Positions 26,497 to 34,256 of a DNA stretch of 64,000 bases are shown here, one piece after another; the first letter of the stretch is position 1; each line of letters starts with the position of its first letter. The stretch spans positions 44,176 through 108,175 of the forward strand of contig NZ_JAFMSS010000014.1 of assembly GCF_017916295.1 (NCBI RefSeq). The letters run 5' to 3'. The position numbers and the translations under genes are program-made. This DNA is from Rubellimicrobium arenae (lineage in GTDB: Bacteria > Pseudomonadota > Alphaproteobacteria > Rhodobacterales > Rhodobacteraceae). The notes below the pieces were generated by a model. That model saw only the letters and a program-made list of their open reading frames with translations, made no database searches and was not told the DNA's origin.

Positions 26497-28236
26497 TTGC
26501 ACGCATCGGGACGAGGGTCTGCCCTTCTTGGGGGCCTGGCCACCGCTTTGGCACTGATCGCCTGGACGCCGGCCGGGGCCCAATCGTCCGCAACGGAGGC
26601 CAGCACAGCCCCCGCGGGCACCTATCTCGCGGCCCGGGCGGCCCGCGGGGCGGCGGACCTGCCGGTTGCGGCCGACCTGTTCGCCGAGGCCCTTGCGGCG
26701 GATCCGACCAACCCGTGGCTTCTGGGCAATGCGCTGTCGGCCAACCTGGGCCTGGGCCGCATCGAGGCGGCAGAGGATCTGGCCACCCGCATCGTCGAGG
26801 CCGGGCTTGCGAGCCCCTACGCCAGCCTGACCCTGGCCCTGTCCCATGCCGGGACGGGCGACTGGCGCGGCCTCCTAGGGGAACTCGAGGCAGGGCACAG
26901 CGTCAACTCGCTGGTGGACGGGCTGTCGCGCGGCTGGGCCTGGGTCGGGCTGGGCGATACCGGGGCCGCGGTGTCCGCCTTCGACGAGATCGCGACGACC
27001 CCGGCCTTGCGGGCCTTTGCGCTCTATCACAAGGCGCTGGCCCTTGCGCTGGCCGGCGATCTTGCCGGGGCCGATGCAGTGCTGGCGCTGCCTGAATCCG
27101 AAGGAATGCAGCACACCCGCCGGGCCGTCCTCGCCCATGCGGAAATCCTGGCCGCCCTTGGTCGCCCGCAGGACGGGCTGGCCCTGATCGACCAAGGCTT
27201 CGGCTCCGATCTCGACGCGCCGCTGGCCGACCTGCGCGCCCGTCTGGCCGCCGGGACGCCCGTGTCCTTCGACCTTGTCACCACCCCGGCCGAGGGCTTG
27301 GCCGAGGTGTATCACAGCGTTTCGGCCGCCCTCGCGCCCGAGGACGCCGAAGCGGCCCTTCTTTATGCCCGCGCCGCCCTGGCGCTGGACCCCCGCCATG
27401 CCGAGGCGGCTCTTCTGGCCGGGCAGCTCCTCGAGAAGCTGGGGCAGCCAACGCTCGCCCGCGACGCCTATGCGCTCGTTCCCGCCGAGGACCCGCTGGC
27501 CGTTTCGGCCGAGCTGGGACGCGCCGGCGTCCTCAAGGCGCAAGGCGAGGACGCGGCCGCGCTGGAGGTCCTCAGCCAGTTGGCCCAGGATCATCCGGAC
27601 CTGCCCGAGGTCCAGGCGGAGCTCGGCGACCTTCTTCGCGGGATGGACCGCTTCGCGGAGGCGGAGGCCGCCTACACCCGTGCGATCGATCTTTCCCCGG
27701 ACGGTTCCGGGCGCCTCTGGTACATGCGCTTCATGAGGGCGCTGGCCCGCGAGGGTCAGGCGAACTGGCCAGGCACCGAGGAGGACCTGCGGGCGGCTCT
27801 GGCGCTCCGGCCCGACCAGCCCCAGCTCCTCAATCACCTGGGCTATTCTCTGGTGGACCGGGGGGAGAAGCTGGACGAAGCGCTGGACATGATCCGCCGC
27901 GCGGTGGACCTGCGGCCCGACAGCGGCGCGATCGTCGACTCGCTCGGGTGGGCCTACTTCAAGCTCTCGCGGTATCCCGAGGCTGTGGTCGAGCTGGAAA
28001 AGGCCGCAAGCCTTGCCGCGACGGATCCGGTGGTGAACGATCACCTGGGCGACGCCTACTGGATGGTGGGACGCACCCGCGAGGCCCGCTTCCAGTGGAC
28101 CCGCGCCTTGTCCTTCGACCCGTCCCCCGACGAGGCCGAGCGCATCCGCGCCAAGCTGGCCGACGGCCTTGGCGCATCGCCCGCCGACCCGAGCAAGGAA
28201 ACGGCCGGAGTGCCTGCCGTCAGCCCCGGTGGATAA
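26497..28236 (+). CDS. Exported tetratricopeptide-repeat protein
   Basis: 579 residues with a signal peptide about 1-28 (ends AGAQ) and TPR-type helix pairs through most of the chain, clearest from about 380 onward: YTRAIDLSPDGSGRLWYMRF, NHLGYSLVDRGEKLDEAL, AIVDSLGWAYFKLSRYPEAV and VNDHLGDAYWMVGRTREA. Such proteins are periplasmic scaffolds in this group; partner unknown. The start is a TTG with AAGGAACAGGA upstream; no ATG or GTG gives a full signal peptide. Its stop lies inside the ispE start region (8-nt overlap), a synteny I recall from Rhodobacterales. Confidence 0.9.
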   Translation: MHASGRGSALLGGLATALALIAWTPAGAQSSATEASTAPAGTYLAARAARGAADLPVAADLFAEALAADPTNPWLLGNALSANLGLGRIEAAEDLATRIVEAGLASPYASLTLALSHAGTGDWRGLLGELEAGHSVNSLVDGLSRGWAWVGLGDTGAAVSAFDEIATTPALRAFALYHKALALALAGDLAGADAVLALPESEGMQHTRRAVLAHAEILAALGRPQDGLALIDQGFGSDLDAPLADLRARLAAGTPVSFDLVTTPAEGLAEVYHSVSAALAPEDAEAALLYARAALALDPRHAEAALLAGQLLEKLGQPTLARDAYALVPAEDPLAVSAELGRAGVLKAQGEDAAALEVLSQLAQDHPDLPEVQAELGDLLRGMDRFAEAEAAYTRAIDLSPDGSGRLWYMRFMRALAREGQANWPGTEEDLRAALALRPDQPQLLNHLGYSLVDRGEKLDEALDMIRRAVDLRPDSGAIVDSLGWAYFKLSRYPEAVVELEKAASLAATDPVVNDHLGDAYWMVGRTREARFQWTRALSFDPSPDEAERIRAKLADGLGASPADPSKETAGVPAVSPGG

Positions 28237-29083
28237 AGGCTTCGCCCCCGCCAAGGTGAACCTCGCCCTCCATGTCACCGGCCTGGGCGCGGACGGATAT
28301 CACCAGCTCGACAGCCTCGTGGTCTTCGCGGGGACCGGCGACCAGATCACGGCGACCCCCTCGCGGGAGCTCTCGCTCACGGTGGGCGGTCCCTTCGCCC
28401 CCGGCGTGCCGACCGATGAAACGAACCTAGTGCTCCGGGCCGCCCGCATCCTGCGCGACGCGCGGGGCGTGGAGAAGGGAGCCGTCATCCGCCTGACCAA
28501 GAACCTGCCCCATGGGGCCGGGATCGGCTCGGGGTCATCGGATGCGGCCGCGACGCTCAAGCTCCTGGCCAAGCTCTGGAACGTGGAGCCCTTGGCGGCC
28601 GACGCCCCGGAGGTGCTCTCGCTGGGCTCGGACGTCCCGGTGTGCCTGCGCGCGCCGGCGCCGGCCCGGATGCGTGGACGCGGGGAGGTGATCGAAACGC
28701 TTCCCCCGCTGCCCAGCCTGGGGCTCATCCTCGTCAATCCCGGGACCTCGCTGCCGACCAGGGACGTGTTCCAGGCCCTCGCCACCAAGGAGAACCCGCC
28801 GCTGCCCGACCTGCCCAAGGTGGGCAAGGCCGAGGACTTCGCGGCCTGGCTCCGGATGGTGCGGAACGACCTGCAAGCCCCGGCCGAGACGCTGGCGCCC
28901 CCGGTCAAGGACGCGCTGGACCTGCTCCGGCGGACACCCGGGGTGCTGGCGGCCGTCATGTCGGGCTCCGGGGCCACCTGCGTCGGCATCACCAAGGACG
29001 CCGGGTCGGCCCGGACGGCCGCCCGAATCATCCAGGTGGCGCGCCAGGCCTGGTGGGTCGCCCCGGCCCCGATGCTGGCCTAG
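28229..29083 (+). CDS. ispE: 4-diphosphocytidyl-2-C-methyl-D-erythritol kinase
   Basis: GHMP kinase of the MEP isoprenoid pathway, phosphorylating CDP-methylerythritol at the 2-hydroxyl. 284 residues. Motifs: FAPAKVNLALHVTG at the N-terminus with Lys, GYHQLDSLV, the ATP loop LPHGAGIGSGSSDAAATL, LGSDVPVC and the C-terminal VMSGSGATCVGI. The GTG at 28229 gives VDKGFAPAKVN, the family start; it overlaps the TPR gene by 8 nt and lacks a strong ribosome-binding site, suggesting coupled translation. Works upstream of ispA and the long-chain prenyl synthase. Confidence 0.95.
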   Translation: MDKGFAPAKVNLALHVTGLGADGYHQLDSLVVFAGTGDQITATPSRELSLTVGGPFAPGVPTDETNLVLRAARILRDARGVEKGAVIRLTKNLPHGAGIGSGSSDAAATLKLLAKLWNVEPLAADAPEVLSLGSDVPVCLRAPAPARMRGRGEVIETLPPLPSLGLILVNPGTSLPTRDVFQALATKENPPLPDLPKVGKAEDFAAWLRMVRNDLQAPAETLAPPVKDALDLLRRTPGVLAAVMSGSGATCVGITKDAGSARTAARIIQVARQAWWVAPAPMLA

Positions 29084-29922
29084 GCGGAGAAGCGGGCCGC
29101 GTTATCCCGGGCGTAGGTTCCCAGGTCGCGGGGCGCCCGCCCGGTCAGCGTCTCGACGTCCGGGGTCACGACAGAGGCCCAGCCTTCCCGAACCGGGTGG
29201 AAGATGGCCGCGAGGAAGCGCGCGTAATCCTCGGGCACGCCTGCGGCGGTCACGATGCCGACGAACGTCTCGTCGTCGACCGGACGATAGGTGACGCTGC
29301 GGCCAAGCAGGTTCGACAGAGACGCGGCAGCCTCATGGTAGCTCAGGGCCTCGGGACCCGTCAGGTTGAAGGCCCGGTTGTCGAAGCGATCGGTGGTCAG
29401 CGCCGCCACGGCCGAGGCGGCGATGTCGCGGGCGTCGATGAAGCTCGTCTTGCCGTCCGCCGCCGGGACGGTGATGACGCCGTGCCGCACGATCCCGTCG
29501 CGCCAGTAGGTGTGGAAGTTGTCCATGAACCAGTTCGGCCGCAGCGTGACCCAGCGCGTGCCGCTCCGCTCCAGCTGCAGTTCGGCTTGCCGGTAGGGGA
29601 TCGAATCATCCGCGTCCACGCCGATGACGCTCTGGAACACCACCTTGGTGCCCGCCCCGGCCGCACGCTCGATGATGGGGCTCAGGATCTCCAGCGTGTT
29701 CAGGTAGCCCGAGGGAACCAGGACATACGCCCGGTCCACGCCGTCGAAGGCCGCCTCATGGGTGGAGGGATCCATGTGGTCGAAGCGCACCGCCTCGGCG
29801 CCGGCGACCGGGGTCGCGCCGCGGGAGGCGGCCTTCACGTTCTCGCCCCGGGCCACGAGCCCGGCCACCACATGCGCCCCTACCGTCCCCGTCGCACCGA
29901 GCACGAGAATCCGTCCTGACAT
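29080..29922 (-). CDS. NmrA-type atypical SDR, NAD(P)H:quinone oxidoreductase-like
   Basis: 280 residues with the glycine-rich nucleotide motif LVLGATGTVGAHVV at the N-terminus and NmrA/QorB features (VFQSVIGVDADDS, LRPNWFMDNF, FIDARDIAASAV, NLTGPEALSYHEAA). Related enzymes (E. coli YtfG/QorB) reduce quinones with NADPH. The ATG at 29922 has GGAG at 6 nt; two more in-frame ATGs lie 6 and 12 bases upstream. It is divergent from an HxlR regulator gene, the arrangement of ytfG/ytfH in E. coli, with a perfect 17-bp palindrome 22 bases upstream of this start. Probably HxlR-controlled and induced by electrophile stress; this is inference. Confidence 0.88.
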   Translation of the reverse strand: MSGRILVLGATGTVGAHVVAGLVARGENVKAASRGATPVAGAEAVRFDHMDPSTHEAAFDGVDRAYVLVPSGYLNTLEILSPIIERAAGAGTKVVFQSVIGVDADDSIPYRQAELQLERSGTRWVTLRPNWFMDNFHTYWRDGIVRHGVITVPAADGKTSFIDARDIAASAVAALTTDRFDNRAFNLTGPEALSYHEAAASLSNLLGRSVTYRPVDDETFVGIVTAAGVPEDYARFLAAIFHPVREGWASVVTPDVETLTGRAPRDLGTYARDNAARFSA

Positions 29923-29943
29923 CGCCATCTCCATCGTCTACAT

Positions 29944-29960
29944 GGTTTCAAATTGAAACC
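29944..29960. promoter_or_regulatory. 17-bp perfect palindrome, candidate HxlR operator
   Basis: GGTTTCAA A TTGAAACC, eight matched bases on each side of a central A, in the divergent gap between the NmrA-type reductase and the HxlR regulator. A partial copy, GGTTTCCA, follows at 29962-29969. A-T-rich palindromes are rare in this GC-rich DNA and HxlR dimers bind sites of this size. Confidence 0.7.
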
Positions 29961-30060
29961 TGGTTTCCATGCGCCAGCAGATGGCATGATTCGAAGCGGT
30001 GCGGAAGAAGGCACCCTTTCGACACCAGGTTACTGCAGGGAAACCGCCAAGGGCCGTATC

Positions 30061-30444
30061 ATGATCTACGACGTTTATTCGGAAGCCTGTCCCACGCGCC
30101 TCGTGCTCGACCGGCTCGCGGACAAGTGGGTGCTGCTGGTGCTGGGGCGCCTGACCGAGGGGCCAATGCGCTTCAACCACCTGCGGCGCGAGATCGAGGG
30201 CGTGTCGCAGAAGGTCCTGTCCCAGACGCTCAAGAGGCTCGAGCGCGACGGCCTGGTCACCCGCCAAGCCTTCCCCACCGTGCCCGTGACAGTGGAATAC
30301 GCCATCACCCCGCTGGGCCGGACCTTGTCCGAAACGGCCCAGGCGCTCGCACGCTGGGCCGAAACGAACATCGAGGCGGTCATGGCGGCGCAGGCTGCCT
30401 ATGACGCCCAGGCCGGTGGTCAGACCTCGCGGGCGACGACGTAA
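30061..30444 (+). CDS. HxlR family transcriptional regulator
   Basis: 127 residues, a winged-helix dimer. The N-terminus has the conserved cysteine Cys10 in EACPTRLVLDRLADKW, which in YodB, HypR and QorR-type members senses quinones, aldehydes or oxidants. The recognition region is RFNHLRREIEGVSQKVLSQTL, followed by the wing VTVEYAITPLGRTL. It likely represses the divergent reductase gene and itself through the palindrome at 29944-29960. The start at 30061 was chosen by family length. The gene end overlaps the convergent prenyl synthase by 25 nt. Confidence 0.93.
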   Translation: MIYDVYSEACPTRLVLDRLADKWVLLVLGRLTEGPMRFNHLRREIEGVSQKVLSQTLKRLERDGLVTRQAFPTVPVTVEYAITPLGRTLSETAQALARWAETNIEAVMAAQAAYDAQAGGQTSRATT

Positions 30445-31418
30445 TCGGCGAGGTCGGCCAGCATCTCGCGCAGCGGATGGGCGGGCAACCGTTCCAGAGC
30501 GGCCTTGGCACGGGCCACCCACATCCCGGCCTCGGCCCGGGTGGAGTCCAGCGCCCCATGCGCCTCCATGATGGCGCGCGCGCGCTCCACGTCCTCGGCC
30601 TCGACCTGCCCGCGTCCCACGGTGCGGGTCCAGAAGGCACGCTCCTCCTCGTCGGCCCGGGCGATGGCCCGGATCACCGGAAGGGTCAGCTTGCCTTCCC
30701 GCAGGTCGTCCCCCCGGTTCTTGCCGATCGCATCCGTGCCCTCGATGTCGAGCAGGTCATCCACGATCTGGAACGCGATTCCCAAGGCATCCCCGTATTC
30801 GCGAAGGGCCTCCTCCTGGTCGGCGCTGGCCCCCGCGATGACCCCACCGGCCTGCGTGGCGGCGGAAAAGAGCGCGGCGGTCTTGCCCCGGATCACCCTG
30901 AGATAGGTCTCCTCGGTGGCCGACAGGTCGCGCGCCACGACCAGTTGCAGCACCTCGCCTTCGGAGATGGTGGCCGAGGCGTTGGCCAGGATATCGAGGA
31001 CCCGGAGGCTCCCCGGCTCGACCATGAGCTGGAAGGCCCGGGCGAAGAGGTAATCCCCCACCAGCACCGAGCTCATGTTGTCCCACAGGAGGTTGGCGGT
31101 CGGACGGCCACGGCGCTGCTTGGAGTCGTCCACCACGTCGTCATGGAGCAGCGTCGCCGTATGGATGAACTCCACCGCCACGGCCAGGTGGATGTGATAG
31201 GACCCTTCGAAGCCCATCATCCGCGCCGCGGCAAGCACCAGCATCGGCCTCAGCCGCTTGCCGCCGGCGTCGATCAGGTGCGCCGTGACCTGGGGAATGC
31301 GCGGCGCGGCCTCCGAGGCCATCCGCTCGCGGATCAGTGTCCCCACCCGCGCCAGATCTCCCTCCAGCGCGGCCGCGAGACGGTCATGGGGTTTCGCGCG
31401 GGCGTGATCGAGGCTCAT
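30420..31418 (-). CDS. ispB: Long-chain (octaprenyl/decaprenyl) diphosphate synthase
   Basis: Elongates farnesyl diphosphate with isopentenyl units to the C40-C50 tail of ubiquinone. 332 residues, trans-type prenyl synthase. GGKRLRPML, first Asp-rich motif LLHDDVVDD with GRPTANLLWDN after it, second motif FQIVDDLLDIEG, and KLTLPVI. Small residues ahead of the first Asp motif agree with long-chain product specificity. Rhodobacterales commonly make Q10, so decaprenyl is likely, but length cannot be proved here. Supplies UbiA (14406). Confidence 0.94.
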   Translation of the reverse strand: MSLDHARAKPHDRLAAALEGDLARVGTLIRERMASEAAPRIPQVTAHLIDAGGKRLRPMLVLAAARMMGFEGSYHIHLAVAVEFIHTATLLHDDVVDDSKQRRGRPTANLLWDNMSSVLVGDYLFARAFQLMVEPGSLRVLDILANASATISEGEVLQLVVARDLSATEETYLRVIRGKTAALFSAATQAGGVIAGASADQEEALREYGDALGIAFQIVDDLLDIEGTDAIGKNRGDDLREGKLTLPVIRAIARADEEERAFWTRTVGRGQVEAEDVERARAIMEAHGALDSTRAEAGMWVARAKAALERLPAHPLREMLADLADYVVAREV

Positions 31419-31475
31419 CAAGGTCTTTCCACGGGCTCGACATCGGGGAGGGCGGGCGGTTAGCCTGTCCGGACG

Positions 31476-31691
31476 ATGCGGGAACTGCTGCGCACCACCG
31501 ATCCCACCGTGATCGCCTTCGCCACCGCGCTCCTGCGGGGGGAGGGTATAGATTGCTTCCCGCTCGATCACAACATGAGCGTCCTCGAAGGCTCCATCGG
31601 GGTGCTGCCCCGCCGCCTCATGGTGCGCGACGAGGATCTTGACGATGCCATCGTGGTCATCCGAGACAACGGCATCGACCGCGGACTCTGA
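31476..31691 (+). CDS. DUF2007 family protein
   Basis: 71 residues. The whole chain is one DUF2007 ferredoxin-like domain: RTTDPTVIAFATALLRGEGI, then DHNMSVLEGSIGVLPRRLMV and a final DDAIVVIRDNG. Family members are described as putative signal-transducing proteins with no proven role. It is divergent from the prenyl synthase and overlaps the next gene by 47 nt, so the two are translationally linked. Confidence 0.88.
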   Translation: MRELLRTTDPTVIAFATALLRGEGIDCFPLDHNMSVLEGSIGVLPRRLMVRDEDLDDAIVVIRDNGIDRGL

Positions 31692-32433
31692 CCTCACGCT
31701 CGATGCCTTCCTGGGGGGACGGCTCAGGCTGCGGCAACCGGCGCGGGGATTCCGCTCGGGCATGGACGCGATCCTTCTGGCGGCGGCCGTTCCGGCGCGC
31801 TCCGGGGAGTCGGCCCTGGAGCTCGGATGCGGCGCAGGCGCGGCGATCCTGGCGCTTGGGACCCGGGTGCCCGGACTGGCGCTCTGCGGACTGGAGCTGC
31901 AGCCCGCCTATGCGGCCCTGGCCCGGGAGAACGCCAGCCTGAATGCCCTTCCGCTAACGGTGGTGAACGGCGATGTGGTGTCCCCGCCCGCGTCGCTCCT
32001 GGCCCGGGTCTTCGACCACGTTCTGCTGAACCCGCCCTATTACGACCGGACGACGACCACGCCGGCGGCGGATCCGGGACGCGACCTCGCGCATGGCGGC
32101 CCGGCCCCCCTGCCCTATTGGCTGGGTCTGGCCGCCCGCCGCCTACGTCCCGGCGGCACGCTGACCCTGATCCAGCGCACCGCCCGCCTCCCCGAGGTCC
32201 TGGCAGCCCTTCCGGCCACCATCGGCTCACCCGAGTTGATCCCCCTCGTCCCGCGCGAAGGACGCCCGGCCGCCACGTTCCTGCTCCGGGCCCGCAAGGG
32301 AGGCCGCGCCCCGTTCCGCCTGCTGGCACCGCTGTGCGTTCACGCGGCGTCCCGGCACGAGCGCGACGGCGAGGATCTCTCACCCTGGGCCCGTGACGTG
32401 CTGCGAAACGGTGCAGTTCTGCCCTGGCGTTAA
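31645..32433 (+). CDS. TrmN6-like SAM-dependent methyltransferase
   Basis: 262 residues, class I methyltransferase related to tRNA1(Val) adenine-37 N6-methyltransferase (TrmN6/YfiC). SAM motif ALELGCGAGAAILAL; catalytic motif LLNPPYY, the (N/D)PPY type of N6-adenine methyltransferases; FRSGMDAILLAAAVP at the N-terminus is typical of this family. The ATG at 31645 lies within DUF2007 with GAGGA 8 nt upstream; no start exists between the end of DUF2007 and the conserved region, so the 47-nt overlap is real. Confidence 0.9.
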   Translation: MPSWSSETTASTADSDLTLDAFLGGRLRLRQPARGFRSGMDAILLAAAVPARSGESALELGCGAGAAILALGTRVPGLALCGLELQPAYAALARENASLNALPLTVVNGDVVSPPASLLARVFDHVLLNPPYYDRTTTTPAADPGRDLAHGGPAPLPYWLGLAARRLRPGGTLTLIQRTARLPEVLAALPATIGSPELIPLVPREGRPAATFLLRARKGGRAPFRLLAPLCVHAASRHERDGEDLSPWARDVLRNGAVLPWR

Positions 32434-32558
32434 CCATTACTCAACCAGAACGAGCGAAGATCCGCCGACAGCGGGCCGTGCCATCCAGCCGCATGACAGA
32501 ACTCTGGATCTGTGATCGACTTCAGGATGGCAGGCTTCACCACCATGGAGGACGACTC

Positions 32559-32726
32559 ATGAGTCTGAACGGCCATCTGGAAGAACTTCGCCGGAAGCAC
32601 CAGACGTTGTCGGAGGCCGTAGAAGCGGCCCAGCGCAGCCCCGGGATCGACGATCTCGAGATCGCGCGCATGAAGAAGCAGAAACTCATGATCAAGGAAG
32701 AGATCACCCGCCTGACGGCGCACTGA
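32559..32726 (+). CDS. DUF465 (YdcH) small coiled-coil protein
   Basis: 55 residues. HLEELRRKHQTLSEAVEAA and the C-terminal ARMKKQKLMIKEEITRL are the DUF465 helical hairpin. Function unknown; common in alphaproteobacteria. The ATG at 32559 has GGAGGACGACTC ahead of it. A strong hairpin (32764-32789) follows. Confidence 0.92.
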   Translation: MSLNGHLEELRRKHQTLSEAVEAAQRSPGIDDLEIARMKKQKLMIKEEITRLTAH

Positions 32727-32763
32727 CGCCCCCTAAGCGGCCCAAGTCAGGACCTTGCGGCCT

Positions 32764-32789
32764 GGCGCGCGCCCGTCGCGGTGCGCGCC
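32764..32789 (+). terminator. Strong hairpin downstream of DUF465
   Basis: GGCGCGCGCC (32764-32773) pairs over ten bases, with one G-U, to GGTGCGCGCC (32780-32789) around a 6-nt loop. It begins 38 nt after the DUF465 stop. The following sequence has only scattered T, so this is a terminator-like structure rather than a classic intrinsic terminator. Confidence 0.5.
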
Positions 32790-33375
32790 GTCCGTGCTCT
32801 GATTGTCCCTTCGACAGGACAGCGGCTCCTCAGGTGCCGAAACGGCCAGTTCATCCGAGAATGGCCTCGCAGGCTTGGGGTCTCCGGCTAGGTTGGAGCA
32901 GCAGTCGGGCTGGCTGCGTCGGCTGGGCCTGGACCTGAAACGCCCTGATTCGCGACGGCGCAACCCCGGTCGGCCGCCCGGTCCCGCGGAGTCCAAGAGT
33001 GGTCCTCGCCGGCCCATGCCGACCTGACGCGCCAGAGCATCCAGCCTCTGGATACGCCTGTATCCCCAAGGCGCTGAACGATCATGCGTCGCCGTTCGCT
33101 CCTTGTCATTCAGGCGCCGGCTGACCCCACGCTCGCCCCCCTGGACACCTGTCACGCACTGGCGGACCGTCGATCGCCCTCGGCCAACACCTGCCGTGGC
33201 AGCGGCCCCGTGGCGCGGGCTCGAACTCCACTTCGAGCCAAGCCCGGCTCCGCTGAAGGACGGTGCCCGATAACTTCGTCGGAGAGCGACAGCCGAATCG
33301 GGGCGCCGCCGGTCAACGGGCGCGTCCTTGGCCCGGACAAGGGAGACGGACAGAGCCTCTGGTTGGATCCGACAC

Positions 33376-33407
33376 TTCGGACCGCCCCGCCATTGGCGGA
33401 GCCGGTC
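33376..33407 (-). terminator. Hairpin downstream of phbB
   Basis: CGGACCG (33376-33382) pairs with CGGTCCG (33401-33407); inside, CCGCCA pairs with TGGCGG around one T, with a small internal loop. It lies 25 nt beyond the phbB stop on the minus strand. No U run follows on that strand. Confidence 0.5.
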
Positions 33408-33431
33408 CGGCCGTGGCGCCCGCCCGCGGGC

Positions 33432-34157
33432 TCAGCTCATGTATTGACCGCCGTTCGCCGACAGCGTGGAGCCGGTGATGAACCCTGCCGCGTCCGAGGC
33501 CAGGAATGCCACGCAGCGAGCGATCTCTTCGGGCTCGCCCAACCGCCCGACCGGAATCGCCGGCAGGATCACGTCCTGCATCACCTCGGGTTTGATGCCT
33601 GCCATCATCTCGGTGTTGATGTAGCCCGGCGCGATGACGTTGACGGTGATCCCCGCCCGCGCCCCTTCCTGCGCCAGGGCCTTGGTGAAGCCGATGTCGC
33701 CCGCCTTGGCAGCGGCATAGTTGGCCTGGGCGAATTGCCCCTTCTGGCCATTGATCGACGAGATGTTGATGACCCTCCCGAACTTGCGGTCCCGCATCCC
33801 GCCCCAGACCACATGGGTCATGTTGAACAGGCCGGTCAGGTTCGTGTCGATGACCTCGCGCCATTGCTGCGGCGTCATCCGGTGGAAGGGGGCATCCCGG
33901 GTGATGCCGGCGTTGTTCACCAGGATCTCGACAGGCCCCAGGGCCGCCTCGACCTCGGCCACACCTGCCTTGCAGGCCTCATAATCGGCCACGTTCCACT
34001 TGAAGGTCCTGATGCCCGTCGCGTCCGTGAAGGCACGGGCGGCGTCATCATTGCCGGCGTAGGTCGCGGCGACCTGGTAGCCCTCGGCCATCAGCGCCCT
34101 GGAAATGGCCGCGCCGATCCCGCGCGAGCCCCCGGTGACAAGAACGACTCTCGCCAT
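33432..34157 (-). CDS. phbB: Acetoacetyl-CoA reductase
   Basis: NADPH-dependent SDR reducing acetoacetyl-CoA to (R)-3-hydroxybutyryl-CoA for polyhydroxybutyrate. 241 residues. Cofactor loop VTGGSRGIGAAI, NNAGITRD, catalytic Ser and YxxxK in INISSINGQKGQFAQANYAAAKAG, IAPGYINTEMM and the C-terminal STLSANGGQYMS ending are all PhbB-like. Downstream partner of phbA with a 99-nt gap carrying a hairpin; the polymerase gene phaC is not in the window. Confidence 0.96.
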   Translation of the reverse strand: MARVVLVTGGSRGIGAAISRALMAEGYQVAATYAGNDDAARAFTDATGIRTFKWNVADYEACKAGVAEVEAALGPVEILVNNAGITRDAPFHRMTPQQWREVIDTNLTGLFNMTHVVWGGMRDRKFGRVINISSINGQKGQFAQANYAAAKAGDIGFTKALAQEGARAGITVNVIAPGYINTEMMAGIKPEVMQDVILPAIPVGRLGEPEEIARCVAFLASDAAGFITGSTLSANGGQYMS

Positions 34158-34196
34158 GACAAACTCCCCCCCTTCAAGATGTCCGATTGGAAGGGC

Positions 34197-34223
34197 GGCC
34201 CCGCTCTCCTCCCTCGCGGGGCC
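34197..34223 (-). terminator. Hairpin in the phbA-phbB gap
   Basis: GGCCCCGC (34197-34204) and GCGGGGCC (34216-34223) form an 8-bp perfect stem with an 11-nt loop, between the phbA stop and the phbB start. It could partly terminate after phbA or set the 3' end of a processed phbA mRNA, lowering phbB expression relative to phbA. Confidence 0.5.
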
Positions 34224-34256
34224 ACCCTCTCGCCGCCCCGAAGGGCCGCGAAACCC

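Larger units (their letters stand above)
32727..33431. other. 705-bp region without a recognisable gene
   Basis: Between DUF465 and phbB. Open frames here show no family resemblance and lack good ribosome-binding sites. Besides the hairpins at 32764-32789 and 33376-33407 it holds a 6-bp inverted repeat GGATAC-GCCT-GTATCC (33050-33065) and an 8-bp perfect hairpin GGCTCGAA/TTCGAGCC with a 6-nt loop (33218-33239). I checked for RNase P, tmRNA and SRP RNA consensus segments and saw none. It may hold an unannotated RNA or decayed sequence. Confidence 0.5.
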
